From Desulfobulbus sp. (GTDB taxonomy: Bacteria; Desulfobacterota; Desulfobulbia; Desulfobulbales; Desulfobulbaceae), in NCBI RefSeq assembly GCF_030824455.1, contig NZ_JAVBXR010000122.1:36165-100164 (forward strand): a stretch of 64,000 bases of DNA, given 5' to 3'. This document shows, piece by piece, positions 27,801 through 38,488 of the stretch (position 1 is the stretch's first letter; every line of letters begins with the position of its first letter). The position numbers and the translations under genes are program-made. The notes beneath the pieces were generated by a model. That model ran no database searches. It had not been told where the DNA came from and was given only the letters and a program-made list of their open reading frames with translations.

Positions 27801-30800
27801 CACATCGGCCAAGGTTTTACCGATGCTGTCGCGAAAGACAACCGTTGGGCTGGCGGTGTCGACATCCCCAACACTGGAGAAAGATTCGTTATAGTAACCG
27901 TCGGTCATGGCAATGACATACGCCCGTTGGCACTCGCCGCCGGAATCATCGCAGGTGTTTGTATCCACATCGCTGTTGGCGTCCCAGAAAACCGACGTAT
28001 CGCCAGTGCACAATCCGGTAGCGGTTTTCAAGCCAGTGTAATCATCGGTTGCGCCTTTCTCAAAATACTTGCCGACCTCATACAACCCGCGACGCAACGG
28101 CGTGCCGCCGTCCGGCCTGATGTTATAAATCGTCGTCAGGTAGGTGATTTTTTCCGTGCCGTCAGCGGTGGGCATGAGAACCAGCGGTTTCGAATAGGTT
28201 CGGTTGATGGTGTGAATGCCCAATTCCACCTCTTTCATATCCGCCACCGTCAAACCAACAGCCGCCTTGGCAGTGAGGATGCGACGGCGATAAAAGGAAA
28301 ACCAGTCGGCGAAATCCTGGCGCACCATATAAGCCAATTTGGCAGTGTCGGTAATCACGTTACCGGCCACATCCCGGCGCACCGGCTTGACCTTTGCCGG
28401 CACATCGGCAAAGGCCACGGGAATGAGTTCTCCGTCTTCTACCGAACTGTTATTATTGATATCGTTCACTTTATAAAATTCGAGTGAATAGCTGCCCTCG
28501 GCATAGCCAGTGCCAGGGATGTTGACGAGGTACACATCCTCACCGGTGTCTTGCACGCCGTCGCCGTCAAGATCGTTGAAGGTGTAATAATGGGCATTGC
28601 GAATGCTGACAGTGGCGCTGGTCGTGGTTTGCACCACAAAAGGCAATGGCGCGTTTGTGAGTCGAATCCAGCGAGCGCCGTTCGATGGCGAGGTGGTGGT
28701 GTTGGTAGGGCTTTGATCCTTTCGTACCGACACCGACTTCAAGGCTCCAGCGTCCGTATAATAAATTGTATACAGGGCATTGTTGTCCCTGGATCCATAT
28801 TCGTCGACCCAGGCATACACATAATACGAGCCAGCGGTCGTTAGATTGAGTCGCCAATATGCCGAACGGTCAGCGCCATCCGTGTATCTATCGTCACCTT
28901 CCCATTCATATTTGACTTCACCGTTGGAATCATACCACGTGCCGCTTTCAGAATAGACAGTGCTGCCGTCGTTGTTATCGAAAATATAGAGAGGCTTAAA
29001 CGCGGGGTTGGTGGCGAACCAACTATAGTAATGTCCTTGACTCAGTTCCAGAGTCCCATCAGTCGACAGGCCAACCGCATCCGCATAGGTGCTGTCTCCG
29101 TTGCTGCTCGCGTCCCTGGTCACGATCACCTGTTGCCCAGCGGCCTTGACGCTCAGGAATTCAGCATTCATTGCCATTTCATAGTTACTGCGACTGCCGC
29201 TCGCATCACCCGGATGATACATGGCGCTGTAGGTGCTGCTGGGATCATAGGTGTTGGTTCTGGGAAAATCCATGTCGGCGTGGGTATATCCAGCCGCATA
29301 AGCAATATCCGGAAATGTTGCCAGGGTCGGATTATACGCCTTTTCATGGCTGCGCACATTGGCGGCGCCGATTACATCCTCCCACATGGGCCAGGGGGCA
29401 TACGTGACGCTGGGATTGAAATAAATCCGGTTGTAACTCGTCAACTGGCTTTGCCATTTTCTCCGTTGCGCTGTTGTGAGGGCAGTATCATCGTAGGCAC
29501 GGCTGATGGCGTTATAATTATAGACGTAATATTTATTTTCAAACAGTTGATTGCTGGCGCTGGTCATGAACTCCCAGTCCATTGAACCGGAATCGTCCAG
29601 CAAAAACATAATCAGAGAAGGCGCGGGCTTGACTGCTGCATTGGCGGGAACATCGGAGGCTGCCACGCAGGTTTCCTCCAAGCCTTTTTCTTTAGGACCA
29701 TCGTAGCAATCTTCATCAATTGAGGTCGCGGGGTTATCGTACAAACCGGGCGCAATGGCGACAGAGGCGTCGTTGCAATCCCCCTGGTTCTCGGTATAGC
29801 CGTCACCGTCATTGTCAGCATAATCGCCGGTGCAGGTCAGATCAGATCCGTCACAATTCTGATCAATGCCGTCGCCGCAAACTTCCGTGGCTCCTGGATA
29901 AATGGAGCTACTGGTGTCGTTGCAATCCACGGTGGTCGCCGAACAACTCGTTCCGCCCGTTCCGACGGTGTAGCCGTCTCCGTCGGCATCCTGACAGGGC
30001 TTCACAAAGACCGCTTCCACGGTTCGGTCCTTATCCATAGTGAGGTTAATAATAGGATTGGCTGCAGTGGCGCTGCCGATATCTCCTTGCCACAGAGAGA
30101 ACATCCAGGGCGGCGTGCCGGAGGCGCTCAACTGCACGACGGTGTTCCGGAGAAAGAGATAACGTTGCACCCCGACCGCCGCCGCCCCCTCAGGGCTGAG
30201 GGTGACGTTGCCGTTAGTGGAAACGACCGTAAGAATTTGGGCTTCAGGTTCGTACAATCCCTCAACAACCTGATCGTTGAAACCAAGGCCCAGGTTAACC
30301 ACGTATTGACTCGGCGACACATACCCGTCAACGGATAGAAACTCGATCAGGATATATTGCGTGTCGCAGGGGGTGGTGGGAATATCGCCAGGAATCGAAA
30401 AGGTTTGATTGTGCGTCCCGGTCTTGAATGGGGCGGTGTCCAATTTAGTGCCAGCACTATCCGACGCCCGATAGGCACGCCAACCACTGCCGCTGGCGGC
30501 GCTCTGTATAAATGCCGTTCTAGTGGGGTCGCCATCCATCGACGCAAGCTTAACCGTAATGGTGGCATCGTCAAAAACGCCTTCAATGGTGTGATTGGTC
30601 GTTACAGCGTTGAACTGGTACACATCTCCGTCATAATTGTTATTCACACTCTTAAAGGCGCCTTTCGAAACCCCGTCCGCAATTACATCGACCACGCAGG
30701 TTCCCACACCTTTGGTGAACTGAAAACTTTCATTCTGACCATAGTCGGCAAGCACTTGCGTCGTCGCCCCACTGGTTGCAGATAGGTTCACCCCCGCACT

Positions 30801-32318
30801 GTGCGTCGTTGTACCGGTAGTATGCAGAATCGTTCCGGCGCCACTGGCGGTCATCTCAATTGGTGGATCAAACAGAACCGCGATAGGGTGATACGAAGAG
30901 GCTGATGAGGCCACAACTGAAGGGGTAAACGTATAGGTTATCTCTTTGTGAGCGACAACTGTGGAGGAAGTGACATAGGCCAAAGGGGCAGACGAGGCGC
31001 CATTAAGATAATGATAATTCCAATCAATGGCGACGGAATGAATACGGTGCGTTGCACTGACGGTAATCACGGCGTCTTGCCCATCAGGCAGGCTCACCGT
31101 TGTTCCTGAAGTTATGGGGATGCTCGTGCCGCCACTCGTGAGGGTCACCGCGCCAAAGGCGGCATTCCAGGTGGGCCGTATACGATTGTCATTGTCCTTA
31201 ATGGTTCCAGTGTTTCCTGCGAACTGAAAAAGCTCAGGAGACAATGTTCCACCAGAAGTTGGCGTAATGGTGAAACTTTGATCACCTTCGTCATCGGCGT
31301 CAGGTTTGATGTTCACCACGACGGATCCAGACACGCCACTCGGCTTGCCGAGGGTTAGCGCCCCGTTTGCGGCGACAAAATCACTGCCAGCAGTGGCTGA
31401 GCCGGAAGTGGTGGTCCATTGTATCGTTTTGCCGTCGTGTTCATCTTGGATTGTTGGGCTTATCGTTGGCGCTGGAGGCGCAAACGTCATTGGCGCAACG
31501 GCGCCAACCGGTTCGTCAAGAGATTGATTGCCAAATGTGACGGTATATTTATCCTGGATATTGATTGTAACCGTAGCTGTAACTGGGCCGGTTGATACAT
31601 TCGCAGAGGTTGGAGAGAAAGTAACAGTAAATGTTTCCGCGGATTCCACGAGCGAATCATCAGTGATGGGAATCGTTATATCGGCGTGATCATCTCCAGA
31701 GACAATGGAACTTGGCGATGCGGGGGCGCTGTAATCCACACCTGCTCCAGCGGCCGTCCCATCTGTGGTCGTCACTGTGAAATCAACCTGATCTCCTGCT
31801 ATCACCGCTTGATTCAGCGTGACCTTCAGGATGGCGGACCCACCATTTTCATTCACGCTGAGGCTGGGAAAGGATGTGATGGAATATTTATCGTCGTTGT
31901 TGATTGTCACCGTAGCCGTTTTGTCGCCTGTAGCCGCTCCGCCGAAAACAACGACTCCTGCTGTCGGAGTTATCGTGACGACAAAGGTTTCAGTTGCCTC
32001 CACCACCGCATCGTTTGCAATGGTAATGATCGTCGCCCCGCTCGTCGCCCCAGCTGGGATGGAGAGAGTCGCAGCGGAGGCGTCATAATCGGTTCCATCG
32101 GCAGTTCCTGATCCCGCTGACACGGAAAAAGACAAATCACTGTCGGCTGGAGCTGCTAACGTTACGGTCAAAGTAGCCGTCCCAGGACCAGCGCCTTCCG
32201 TTACCGTAACGTCGGGAAAAGACTGAACGGTGTTATCCGCTAAAGCCAGACTGCTTCCGCAAAGATTAAGAATCGTCAAAGCCATGAGCAGCATCAACAT
32301 TTGCATGATATTCTTCAT
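24882..32318 (-). CDS. pilY1: Giant PilY1-like type IV pilus tip protein with Calx-beta, MopE-type and Cys-rich segments
   Basis: 2478 residues from ATG 32318 (a 20-codon upstream extension is unlikely). Order: signal peptide (about 1-28); three Calx-beta-like repeats (about 30-375); beta-rich region ending in an InlB-type repeat (to about 770); MopE-like motif region with CxDxDGDGY, DCNDT and GDGIDQNCDG (about 774-871); von Willebrand A-like start FLLDDSGSMD (about 903); an Asp-rich loop DLDGDGVQD; a Cys-rich insertion (about 1691-1775); the PilY1 beta-propeller with GGNDGMLHVFDSNTG (about 1885); a second Cys-rich piece (about 2209-2258); and a PilY1 calcium loop DLNEDELFD (about 2405). Typical PilY1 proteins are 1000-1500 residues. 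It would cap the pilus and mediate adhesion or surface sensing. Confidence 0.93.
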   Translation of the reverse strand: MKNIMQMLMLLMALTILNLCGSSLALADNTVQSFPDVTVTEGAGPGTATLTVTLAAPADSDLSFSVSAGSGTADGTDYDASAATLSIPAGATSGATIITIANDAVVEATETFVVTITPTAGVVVFGGAATGDKTATVTINNDDKYSITSFPSLSVNENGGSAILKVTLNQAVIAGDQVDFTVTTTDGTAAGAGVDYSAPASPSSIVSGDDHADITIPITDDSLVESAETFTVTFSPTSANVSTGPVTATVTINIQDKYTVTFGNQSLDEPVGAVAPMTFAPPAPTISPTIQDEHDGKTIQWTTTSGSATAGSDFVAANGALTLGKPSGVSGSVVVNIKPDADDEGDQSFTITPTSGGTLSPELFQFAGNTGTIKDNDNRIRPTWNAAFGAVTLTSGGTSIPITSGTTVSLPDGQDAVITVSATHRIHSVAIDWNYHYLNGASSAPLAYVTSSTVVAHKEITYTFTPSVVASSASSYHPIAVLFDPPIEMTASGAGTILHTTGTTTHSAGVNLSATSGATTQVLADYGQNESFQFTKGVGTCVVDVIADGVSKGAFKSVNNNYDGDVYQFNAVTTNHTIEGVFDDATITVKLASMDGDPTRTAFIQSAASGSGWRAYRASDSAGTKLDTAPFKTGTHNQTFSIPGDIPTTPCDTQYILIEFLSVDGYVSPSQYVVNLGLGFNDQVVEGLYEPEAQILTVVSTNGNVTLSPEGAAAVGVQRYLFLRNTVVQLSASGTPPWMFSLWQGDIGSATAANPIINLTMDKDRTVEAVFVKPCQDADGDGYTVGTGGTSCSATTVDCNDTSSSIYPGATEVCGDGIDQNCDGSDLTCTGDYADNDGDGYTENQGDCNDASVAIAPGLYDNPATSIDEDCYDGPKEKGLEETCVAASDVPANAAVKPAPSLIMFLLDDSGSMDWEFMTSASNQLFENKYYVYNYNAISRAYDDTALTTAQRRKWQSQLTSYNRIYFNPSVTYAPWPMWEDVIGAANVRSHEKAYNPTLATFPDIAYAAGYTHADMDFPRTNTYDPSSTYSAMYHPGDASGSRSNYEMAMNAEFLSVKAAGQQVIVTRDASSNGDSTYADAVGLSTDGTLELSQGHYYSWFATNPAFKPLYIFDNNDGSTVYSESGTWYDSNGEVKYEWEGDDRYTDGADRSAYWRLNLTTAGSYYVYAWVDEYGSRDNNALYTIYYTDAGALKSVSVRKDQSPTNTTTSPSNGARWIRLTNAPLPFVVQTTTSATVSIRNAHYYTFNDLDGDGVQDTGEDVYLVNIPGTGYAEGSYSLEFYKVNDINNNSSVEDGELIPVAFADVPAKVKPVRRDVAGNVITDTAKLAYMVRQDFADWFSFYRRRILTAKAAVGLTVADMKEVELGIHTINRTYSKPLVLMPTADGTEKITYLTTIYNIRPDGGTPLRRGLYEVGKYFEKGATDDYTGLKTATGLCTGDTSVFWDANSDVDTNTCDDSGGECQRAYVIAMTDGYYNESFSSVGDVDTASPTVVFRDSIGKTLADVTMNFYDTDLDSVLGNNVAAKGFDDNARQHLVTYTVAFGVSGYYKPELFPDCLPSCDTPGESGCPSLSSLSKLAYSDYTGGVGAVDGKFAGKCPTWWGDDPNTSGESPKRIDDLYHAAVNSRGEFLNAADPAELVAAMQTIKDLIADQTGTASSLAINANKIEEDTLLFQTTYDSSDWNGDTQAKCLDNTGVVAACSRVSCEATCNTTYETCAAACASSDATCKTACKTSLKTCTASCTGQTCDEAHATCSTACSTASCKTACNATKDTCLLSPPEIKWSAAKIISPRTADSRQIITFDKVAADGVPFRWDDLTTDMKSQLLGKSQILDYLRGDSTYERKNDTAGLFNFRNRSSKLGDFINAEPYHYANTTLGIDWVFVGGNDGMLHVFDSNTGEEVFAYIPQMVFSKLYHLKEETYNDNHKFFADGYVTVKDLGGSVVLVGGLGKGGKGFFALDLTKAAAYKNDVEDNADEIVLWEYSAETFATQADIVKNLGYSFSRPQIVASNDATANWVLVFGNGYESPSGKAVLFTVGLDNLGGIRWTKIIDTNTGNNTSGSDCNGLSTPALVLPQGDTANDFAYAGDLLGNLWKFDLSDTDRNNWGIYFKETSTGNKKPFFQAKSDAGYRQPITMQPVITLSCVTDTAGYMVLFGTGRILNPDVDFLDQSVQTVYGLWDWSAAWKAAGDATPEDTYLGVLSTETTAIKSSCQTVCGNTLGSITVPGSCIYECDGDSECETECNTDYASCYSNCGAVRPLSNMTQVVGSSSAPYVTLLRQTQIWAGGINYNDDGTVKETVYGATDFDMYDQIARVLSANLIDWYKPSQNVAFGASGKKTAKHVGWYFDLPANGERIVRDMTVVSGNLVFTSTIPSDSPCESGGTSYHWSVSSCSGSRSGSTFFDLNEDELFDSSDYINIGTAANPLWVAVSAIGVEGISPAVNVVDTNFGKQRMLYPDHSDAVDAKSPVMYWRDLDWK

Positions 32319-32374
32319 TTTCCCCGCCCCATTAACAAAAATTCGAAAGAATTTTCCACAATGCCCCTGACAAC

Positions 32375-33034
32375 TCATTCTTTATAGATCGTTTTTTTGT
32401 AGCCAACCATGAGCATCCGCCTGCCATGATAGGACTTGCCTGCACCGGATTTCACATCGTACATGCCGTAAACGCTGTAGCATTTGACCACTTTGTCTTC
32501 ATCGGAAACTGCTTCGTCAGGACAAAGATCATAATAATCCTCTTGTGTAGCCAGATTACCCTGCAACGCCGCATACCAGATGCGGTCGCCGGTAGAGGTG
32601 TTCGTATCGTTGTAGCCCTGTGGGGTTATCTTTGTCGTTCCACTGTCCAAGACGGTGTCAACTGGTTTTATACTGGCAGAGCCTTGATCCCATGCACTAC
32701 TCAGGGTCAGATTGATGTCAGGTGTGACATCCTTAGGGTCGTTCGGTTTCAGCCAAGAGAGCGTAGTGGCGTCCAGGTTGAGCAAGGTGGCGTCCGCGAG
32801 GTTTTCAAGCGCCATTGTCCCTTCCAGAGTCACAGCTTCAACTGCATAAAAATTATTTTGCATCACTTCGAGATTAACGATTACCTGCTGTTCGGTATTG
32901 CGGACCGTCATGGCCGCAGCGCTCATAATGGAGAGAATAACCAGCATGACCAGCGCCATCACCAGGACAAATCCATGGTCGTTGGCCGCCACCGGCATTT
33001 TTAGCGGCGACAGTAATCCTTGTTCTTTATGCAT
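32375..33034 (-). CDS. pilX: PilX-like minor pilin assembly protein
   Basis: 219 residues from ATG 33034, chosen for the GAGGAG ribosome site seven bases upstream; a longer frame adds 59 non-pilin residues. The N-terminus has a hydrophilic lead (to HGF), then the helix VLVMALVMLVILSIMSAAAM and NTEQQ, typical of PilX N-terminal domains. PilX proteins join the minor pilin complex that primes assembly and displays PilY1. It lies between pilW and pilY1. Confidence 0.85.
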   Translation of the reverse strand: MHKEQGLLSPLKMPVAANDHGFVLVMALVMLVILSIMSAAAMTVRNTEQQVIVNLEVMQNNFYAVEAVTLEGTMALENLADATLLNLDATTLSWLKPNDPKDVTPDINLTLSSAWDQGSASIKPVDTVLDSGTTKITPQGYNDTNTSTGDRIWYAALQGNLATQEDYYDLCPDEAVSDEDKVVKCYSVYGMYDVKSGAGKSYHGRRMLMVGYKKTIYKE

Positions 33035-33044
33035 GGCATTCTCC

Positions 33045-33698
33045 TCAGCTGTTGCGGCCGGCATTGCGAAAATCAACAACTGTTCTGTAAGTTCGCTCGA
33101 TCCAGCCTTCGCTTCCCGCCGGAGCTTGAGCGGTGATGGTAATGACTGCGCTCCGAATCTCAGAAACAAGTTTCGTGTCTTTGTTGTTGCGATCACGGTA
33201 AGCGAAATCAAGTTGAGTCACCCGAACATTGGCGTCCGTGCCGCCAAGAATATACTGGGGGGGGGATGTAGAAGAGGTTCCTTCCCCGCAGACGATCTGA
33301 ATACCTGTATTAACAAGAGAATAACGAAAGGAACGATTCTCGCAATCGCCATCTGTATTGGTGCTTTTGGCCCTCTCACCGTTTTCGTCAAGATCCGCCT
33401 CAAAGCGAAAACGAATAGGACTTGCCGTTTTGATGGCAAAAGAAACCTCACCGCGCCTCGGGTTATAGGCGGCCATGCGCATTTCCCCGACCATGTATTC
33501 CATGGCAAGGCGTACCTCCTGCTGCAAAGCTGCGGTTGCGTTCTGGGTTGTATATACTCGCCCCGAACGGATAAACACGCCGGTTACAGAGGCAAGGAGA
33601 ATGCTGCTGATGGCTAAGACGATCAAGACTTCGACCAATGTAAACCCTTCCGCTGCGGTAAATTTTCTCCAAGGGTTAGGTTTCATTATAGCTTTCAT
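33045..33698 (-). CDS. pilW: PilW-like minor prepilin
   Basis: 217 residues with a prepilin cleavage site (AAEG before FTLVEVLIVLAISSILLASV) and mature Glu5. The C-terminal part contains the PilW-like TYRTVVDFRN segment. The start ATG overlaps the pilV stop (TAATG); an in-frame ATG lies four codons later. Part of the core initiation complex PilVWX-FimU with PilY1. Confidence 0.87.
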   Translation of the reverse strand: MKAIMKPNPWRKFTAAEGFTLVEVLIVLAISSILLASVTGVFIRSGRVYTTQNATAALQQEVRLAMEYMVGEMRMAAYNPRRGEVSFAIKTASPIRFRFEADLDENGERAKSTNTDGDCENRSFRYSLVNTGIQIVCGEGTSSTSPPQYILGGTDANVRVTQLDFAYRDRNNKDTKLVSEIRSAVITITAQAPAGSEGWIERTYRTVVDFRNAGRNS

Positions 33699-34129
33699 TA
33701 TATGCCACTCCCCATCGTGACGCTCTTTATAGCTATTTCATGCCCACCCACGCCGCCATTGCGCCTGACAGTGACAGTAACGAAACGTGCGGCAGCATTC
33801 TTTGAGGGTGCGGGAAGATTCTCAACTGTAACGGAGACATCGTACGGACCGCCAGCTTGACCGGTTTCATCCACGTTCACCAAGTTCAGGTCCTCTAAAT
33901 CAGCAGGCGTCGGCCGATTTTTATACTGCTCCATGTATCTCTGGGCCAAATTGAGCTGTTGGGTGACGACGTTGCCGTTCGTATTGCCATTGACGATGAG
34001 ATATTGAATAGCGACTATTGACAGGATTCCGACCGAGAGAATGACCATCGCGATCATCACTTCGATAAGGCTGAACCCCTGTTGCGAAACCCAATGCCTG
34101 TTCGTTGGTGGGACTGATAGATTCTGCAT
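33698..34129 (-). CDS. pilV: PilV-like minor prepilin
   Basis: 143 residues from ATG 34129, supported by a GGAGGA ribosome site. A prepilin leader ends in SQQG, followed by FSLIEVMIAMVILSVGILSI and Glu5. Matches the PilV N-terminal family. First gene of the minor pilin operon (pilV-W-X-Y1-unknown-fimU), downstream of the pilR gene on the same strand. Confidence 0.87.
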   Translation of the reverse strand: MQNLSVPPTNRHWVSQQGFSLIEVMIAMVILSVGILSIVAIQYLIVNGNTNGNVVTQQLNLAQRYMEQYKNRPTPADLEDLNLVNVDETGQAGGPYDVSVTVENLPAPSKNAAARFVTVTVRRNGGVGGHEIAIKSVTMGSGI

Positions 34130-34321
34130 AGAAAAATTCCTCCGCAATCTGGCAACCAAAAATCAGGCCAGTAATCCTTTCGAGTGCTTTTAAGCCAGTA
34201 TACTTCGTCAACCAGCTGTTTTCTTGGCCCTCTGGCCAAACCCATCACAAGACGCCGGAAGAACCAGAACCGCAAATAATATAAAAAAATATAACAATGG
34301 AGCGCCATATATAAAATCTTT

Positions 34322-35722
<1,401 letters not shown>

Positions 35723-35908
35723 AGGGTTTCGCCTTTAAGCGGCTTGCTGTTTTATGTCGAGCATCGAATCACCACCTTGCGCTCCAAAGCAGTGAGTAGC
35801 TTGGATGGACCCAGGCGGAATCGGAATTTCAGACGCCAGCCTGTAAGCTCGGCTTCGGATCTCGGGACGCTCCATCCAGGACCCACAAAACGAGAGATGG
35901 CCGGCGAC

Positions 35909-35988
35909 CGTAGCCCGGATGCAGCCTGCGGAATCCGGGGCTTGATGTGAAGTGTTCCCGGATTCCGTTGCTCTTCATCCAGGCTACG
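35909..35988. repeat. Repeat A, copy 2 (80-bp palindromic repeat)
   Basis: CGTAGCCCGGATGCAG at the left and CTTCATCCAGGCTACG at the right, with inner GGAATCCGGGG / CCCGGATTCCG arms; same length and order as the copy at 1897-1976. It lies in the 359-base gap between pilS and pilR, where a hairpin in the joint transcript could attenuate or stabilise pilR mRNA. No gene is seen in the gap; another short inverted pair (GGATGGA / TCCATCC) lies near 35810-35878. Confidence 0.8.
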
Positions 35989-36081
35989 AGTTGACGTGGT
36001 TGTGCTGTGTGCATCATGCCTCGTTTGATTTAGGCATAATGGAACACTCTGCACCGCATCGGAACCACAATAATCCTCTCT

Positions 36082-37614
36082 CTATTCCCTCCTTGCCGGC
36101 AAGGTAACAACAACTACAGCGCCGCCGCCTGAGCGGTTGGCAAGGGTAATGTCCCCGCCCATGGCCTGAAGCAACGCATAGGACACCGACAAACCCAGCC
36201 CGGTTCCCTTGCCGGGTTCCTTGGTGGTAAAAAAAGGGTCAAAAACATTGGCGAGTTCTTCTTCCGCGAGACCGACGCCGGTATCGGCAATGGTCACGCG
36301 CAGCATTGGGCCCGCTTCGGCGGCAAACGACTCGGTTGCCACTTCAATGGCGCCGCTCCCATTGCTTATGGCGTGGATGGCGTCGGCGGCATTGATCAGG
36401 CAATTCAAAAAAACCTGCAACAATTGCCCTGAGTTGCCGTGAACGACAGCATTCTCGGCGTCAAAACGAATAGTCAAATCGATGCCGTCCAGCAGCGGCT
36501 GGGGCTGTAACAGCGTCACCGCCTCATTCAATACCCAATGCACATCGACGTCTTCTTCAATGCCGCTTGCAGGCCGGGAATAATCGAGCAATTGACGAAC
36601 CAAACGACTGATTCGTTGCAACTCCTGATCAGCCCGGTCACAAAATTCCCGTTTTTCCTCTTCCCCCAGATCATGCTGCTGGATCAAACCTAAATACCCC
36701 TGCACAATCCCAATCGGATTGCCGATTTCATGGGCCAAACCGGCGGCCAGCCTGCCGACCGAAGACAGTTTTTCCGTGCGCACCATCTCCTCGCGCCGGG
36801 CAATCAATTGCTGATTTGCCGCCTGGAGGGAATCAACATGCTGCTGCAGCTTTTCTCGATCAGCCTGGATGCGCCCTAACATCTGCTGCATCGATCCGGC
36901 CAACTGCTCCAACTCGTCTCCGCCCTGCAGGGCGAGAAAAGGCACGCCGCGCTCATCGATATAGGAATCGGTCAAACGGATCAAATGTTCCACTGGCTGA
37001 AAGACGCCGGCACGAAAGCGATAAAACCCGACGACCAGCAGTATGATCAAATTCACCCCAAGATAACCAGCTATGTAGCGCAGCAAAGAACGAATTTTTG
37101 CATAGTGGGGCTCCAGGGTATATCGCAGAGCAACCGCCCCGAAGGATTGATCCGGGGCTTTCAGCCGCAGAGCAATGTCCAGATGTTCTTTGCCGGGCAC
37201 GAAGGCAACCCAGGCAAGGCCGCCTAAAGAGCGCACGCTCTTGCCCGATTGAAAGGATGCGGCCAAGGTTTGCTTCAGAGAGTCGAGGCTCGCATCATCG
37301 TCGCGAGAGCAAGCGACAGTCCGGCCCTCAGCCTGGAAACAGCCCACGGAGGCTCCAGAAATCTTGACGCCTTCTGTGACCAAGGCGGCGAGAAATGCAG
37401 GCGCAGCCATGCCGCCCCAGGGAGGAAGCGCCTCCCGTTGCTCAGCCAAAAGCATCAACTCCAACTCCTTTTCCCGCGCCAAGGACAAGGCGGATTCGCG
37501 CAGCCAAAATGAAACGACGACAAAAAAGGTCAGCACGGTCGCCAAGGCGAGCAGCACGCAGAGCGTAGCAGTGACATGGAACTTCAAACCAGGACGCACG
37601 GCACAGACACCCAA
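36082..37614 (-). CDS. pilS: Membrane sensor histidine kinase, PilS/NtrB-like partner of PilR
   Basis: 510 residues: membrane helix (about 16-40), periplasmic sensor region (to about 180), second helix (about 185-205), HAMP-like linker, a coiled segment, HisKA with H-box GLAHEIGNPIGIVQGYL, and HATPase with N-box FLNCLINAADAI and G-boxes DTGVGL and GKGTGLGLSVSYALL. Its position upstream of the sigma-54 regulator and opposite pilA suggests it senses envelope or pilin state. True PilS proteins usually have six membrane helices; this one has two, so its input is different. Confidence 0.85.
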   Translation of the reverse strand: MGVCAVRPGLKFHVTATLCVLLALATVLTFFVVVSFWLRESALSLAREKELELMLLAEQREALPPWGGMAAPAFLAALVTEGVKISGASVGCFQAEGRTVACSRDDDASLDSLKQTLAASFQSGKSVRSLGGLAWVAFVPGKEHLDIALRLKAPDQSFGAVALRYTLEPHYAKIRSLLRYIAGYLGVNLIILLVVGFYRFRAGVFQPVEHLIRLTDSYIDERGVPFLALQGGDELEQLAGSMQQMLGRIQADREKLQQHVDSLQAANQQLIARREEMVRTEKLSSVGRLAAGLAHEIGNPIGIVQGYLGLIQQHDLGEEEKREFCDRADQELQRISRLVRQLLDYSRPASGIEEDVDVHWVLNEAVTLLQPQPLLDGIDLTIRFDAENAVVHGNSGQLLQVFLNCLINAADAIHAISNGSGAIEVATESFAAEAGPMLRVTIADTGVGLAEEELANVFDPFFTTKEPGKGTGLGLSVSYALLQAMGGDITLANRSGGGAVVVVTLPARRE

Positions 37615-37792
37615 TCACAGGAGAAAAAACAAAAGGGCCGCTCACCGGTGACAAATATTGTCAACTAAGGACAATCCTTGTCAGCAGCAGAGGGCGGTTA
37701 GCGTGAGTGCATTGTAGGAGGCGCGTTGCAAAAAAACAAAGGAAAGCTGATAACAAGCCGAAAGAAATGAAAATTTGAAACAAACGCAGAAT

Positions 37793-37808
37793 TGGCACGC
37801 ACAGTGCT
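37793..37808 (+). promoter_or_regulatory. Sigma-54 (-24/-12) promoter of pilA
   Basis: TGGCAC, five bases, GTGC: a near-consensus sigma-54 site with GG and GC elements at exact spacing, 78 bases before the pilA ATG. Predicted start about 37820 leaves a leader that can form a TGTTGG..CCAACA stem. Consistent with the PilS/PilR-type pair encoded immediately upstream on the other strand. Confidence 0.85.
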
Positions 37809-37885
37809 TAGTGTTGGCAACAAGAAAATTCCGCTGGCCAACGACGGACTGGCGGCAACCAACACACCTATCGGAGGGTACCAAA

Positions 37886-38335
37886 ATGACACTGAACAAA
37901 CTGAGACTGCAGGCAAACGAAAAAGGCTTCACCCTGATCGAGTTGATGATCGTTATCGCGATTATCGGTATTTTGGCGGCTATTGCAATTCCTAACTTTA
38001 TTTCGTATCGGAATAAAGCGTTCTGTTCAGGTGCAGAGTCAGATGCCAATGCAATCATTGCTTCATTATCAGATTATTTCTCTATTCCATCGCATCAAAC
38101 TGGCCTCTCTGGAAGTATTGCTGCGGATGGAACCGGTGTAACGGGCCTAGTTCTCCCAGCCCTTTCAAACCGTAATACTGCTGCACTCACGACAGCTACT
38201 AGTGCCACTGGTAACTTGCAACACACAGTAGTTGTTACAGATTTCAGCACAAGATGCCCTCTTTCTTACCGAACATCTCAAGCTGGTGCTGGTTGGTCGA
38301 CTTCCGCTAACACTTTTACTAAGTCAATGTTGTAA
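37886..38335 (+). CDS. pilA: Major type IV pilin PilA
   Basis: 149-residue prepilin. The 14-residue leader ends in KG before [22 protein letters not shown]; mature Glu5 is present. The mature chain has about 135 residues with two cysteines (mature Cys33 and one in STRCPLSY), which would form one disulfide, and a Ser/Thr-rich surface region. Strong ribosome site (GGAGG). A sigma-54 promoter precedes it and a strong terminator follows, so it is probably expressed as an abundant single transcript. Confidence 0.93.
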   Translation: MTLNKLRLQANEKGFTLIELMIVIAIIGILAAIAIPNFISYRNKAFCSGAESDANAIIASLSDYFSIPSHQTGLSGSIAADGTGVTGLVLPALSNRNTAALTTATSATGNLQHTVVVTDFSTRCPLSYRTSQAGAGWSTSANTFTKSML

Positions 38336-38388
38336 TAGTTATTTATTAAGTGAACTAGTTAAAGATCAATTAATTGGCATGAACTGAA

Positions 38389-38422
38389 TGCAAAGGAGAG
38401 GGTTCCCTCTCCTTTGCATTTT
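38389..38422 (+). terminator. Intrinsic terminator after pilA
   Basis: A perfect 14-bp stem (TGCAAAGGAGAGGG / CCCTCTCCTTTGCA) with a two-base loop, followed by TTTTC. It lies 53 bases after the pilA stop and separates pilA from the VKOR-DsbA gene, though read-through may still link them. Confidence 0.9.
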
Positions 38423-38488
38423 CATTACGCTTCTTCTCATTCACTGGCATGATACTCATCCGTTACAACTGAGATTCTCTCATCCATC

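Noticed and set aside
32319..33211. Longer starts for pilY1 (32378) and pilX (33211)
   Set aside because: Signal peptide or PilX-type N-terminus and ribosome sites fit the internal ATGs at 32318 and 33034.
34143..34157. Sigma-54-like site TGGTTG-N5-TTGC on the minus strand before pilV
   Set aside because: Weak -24 element, and the predicted start would lie in the pilV ribosome site.
37809..37885. Possible c-di-GMP (GEMM) riboswitch in the pilA leader
   Set aside because: The conserved GEMM strings are missing; only a simple TGTTGG..CCAACA stem is seen.
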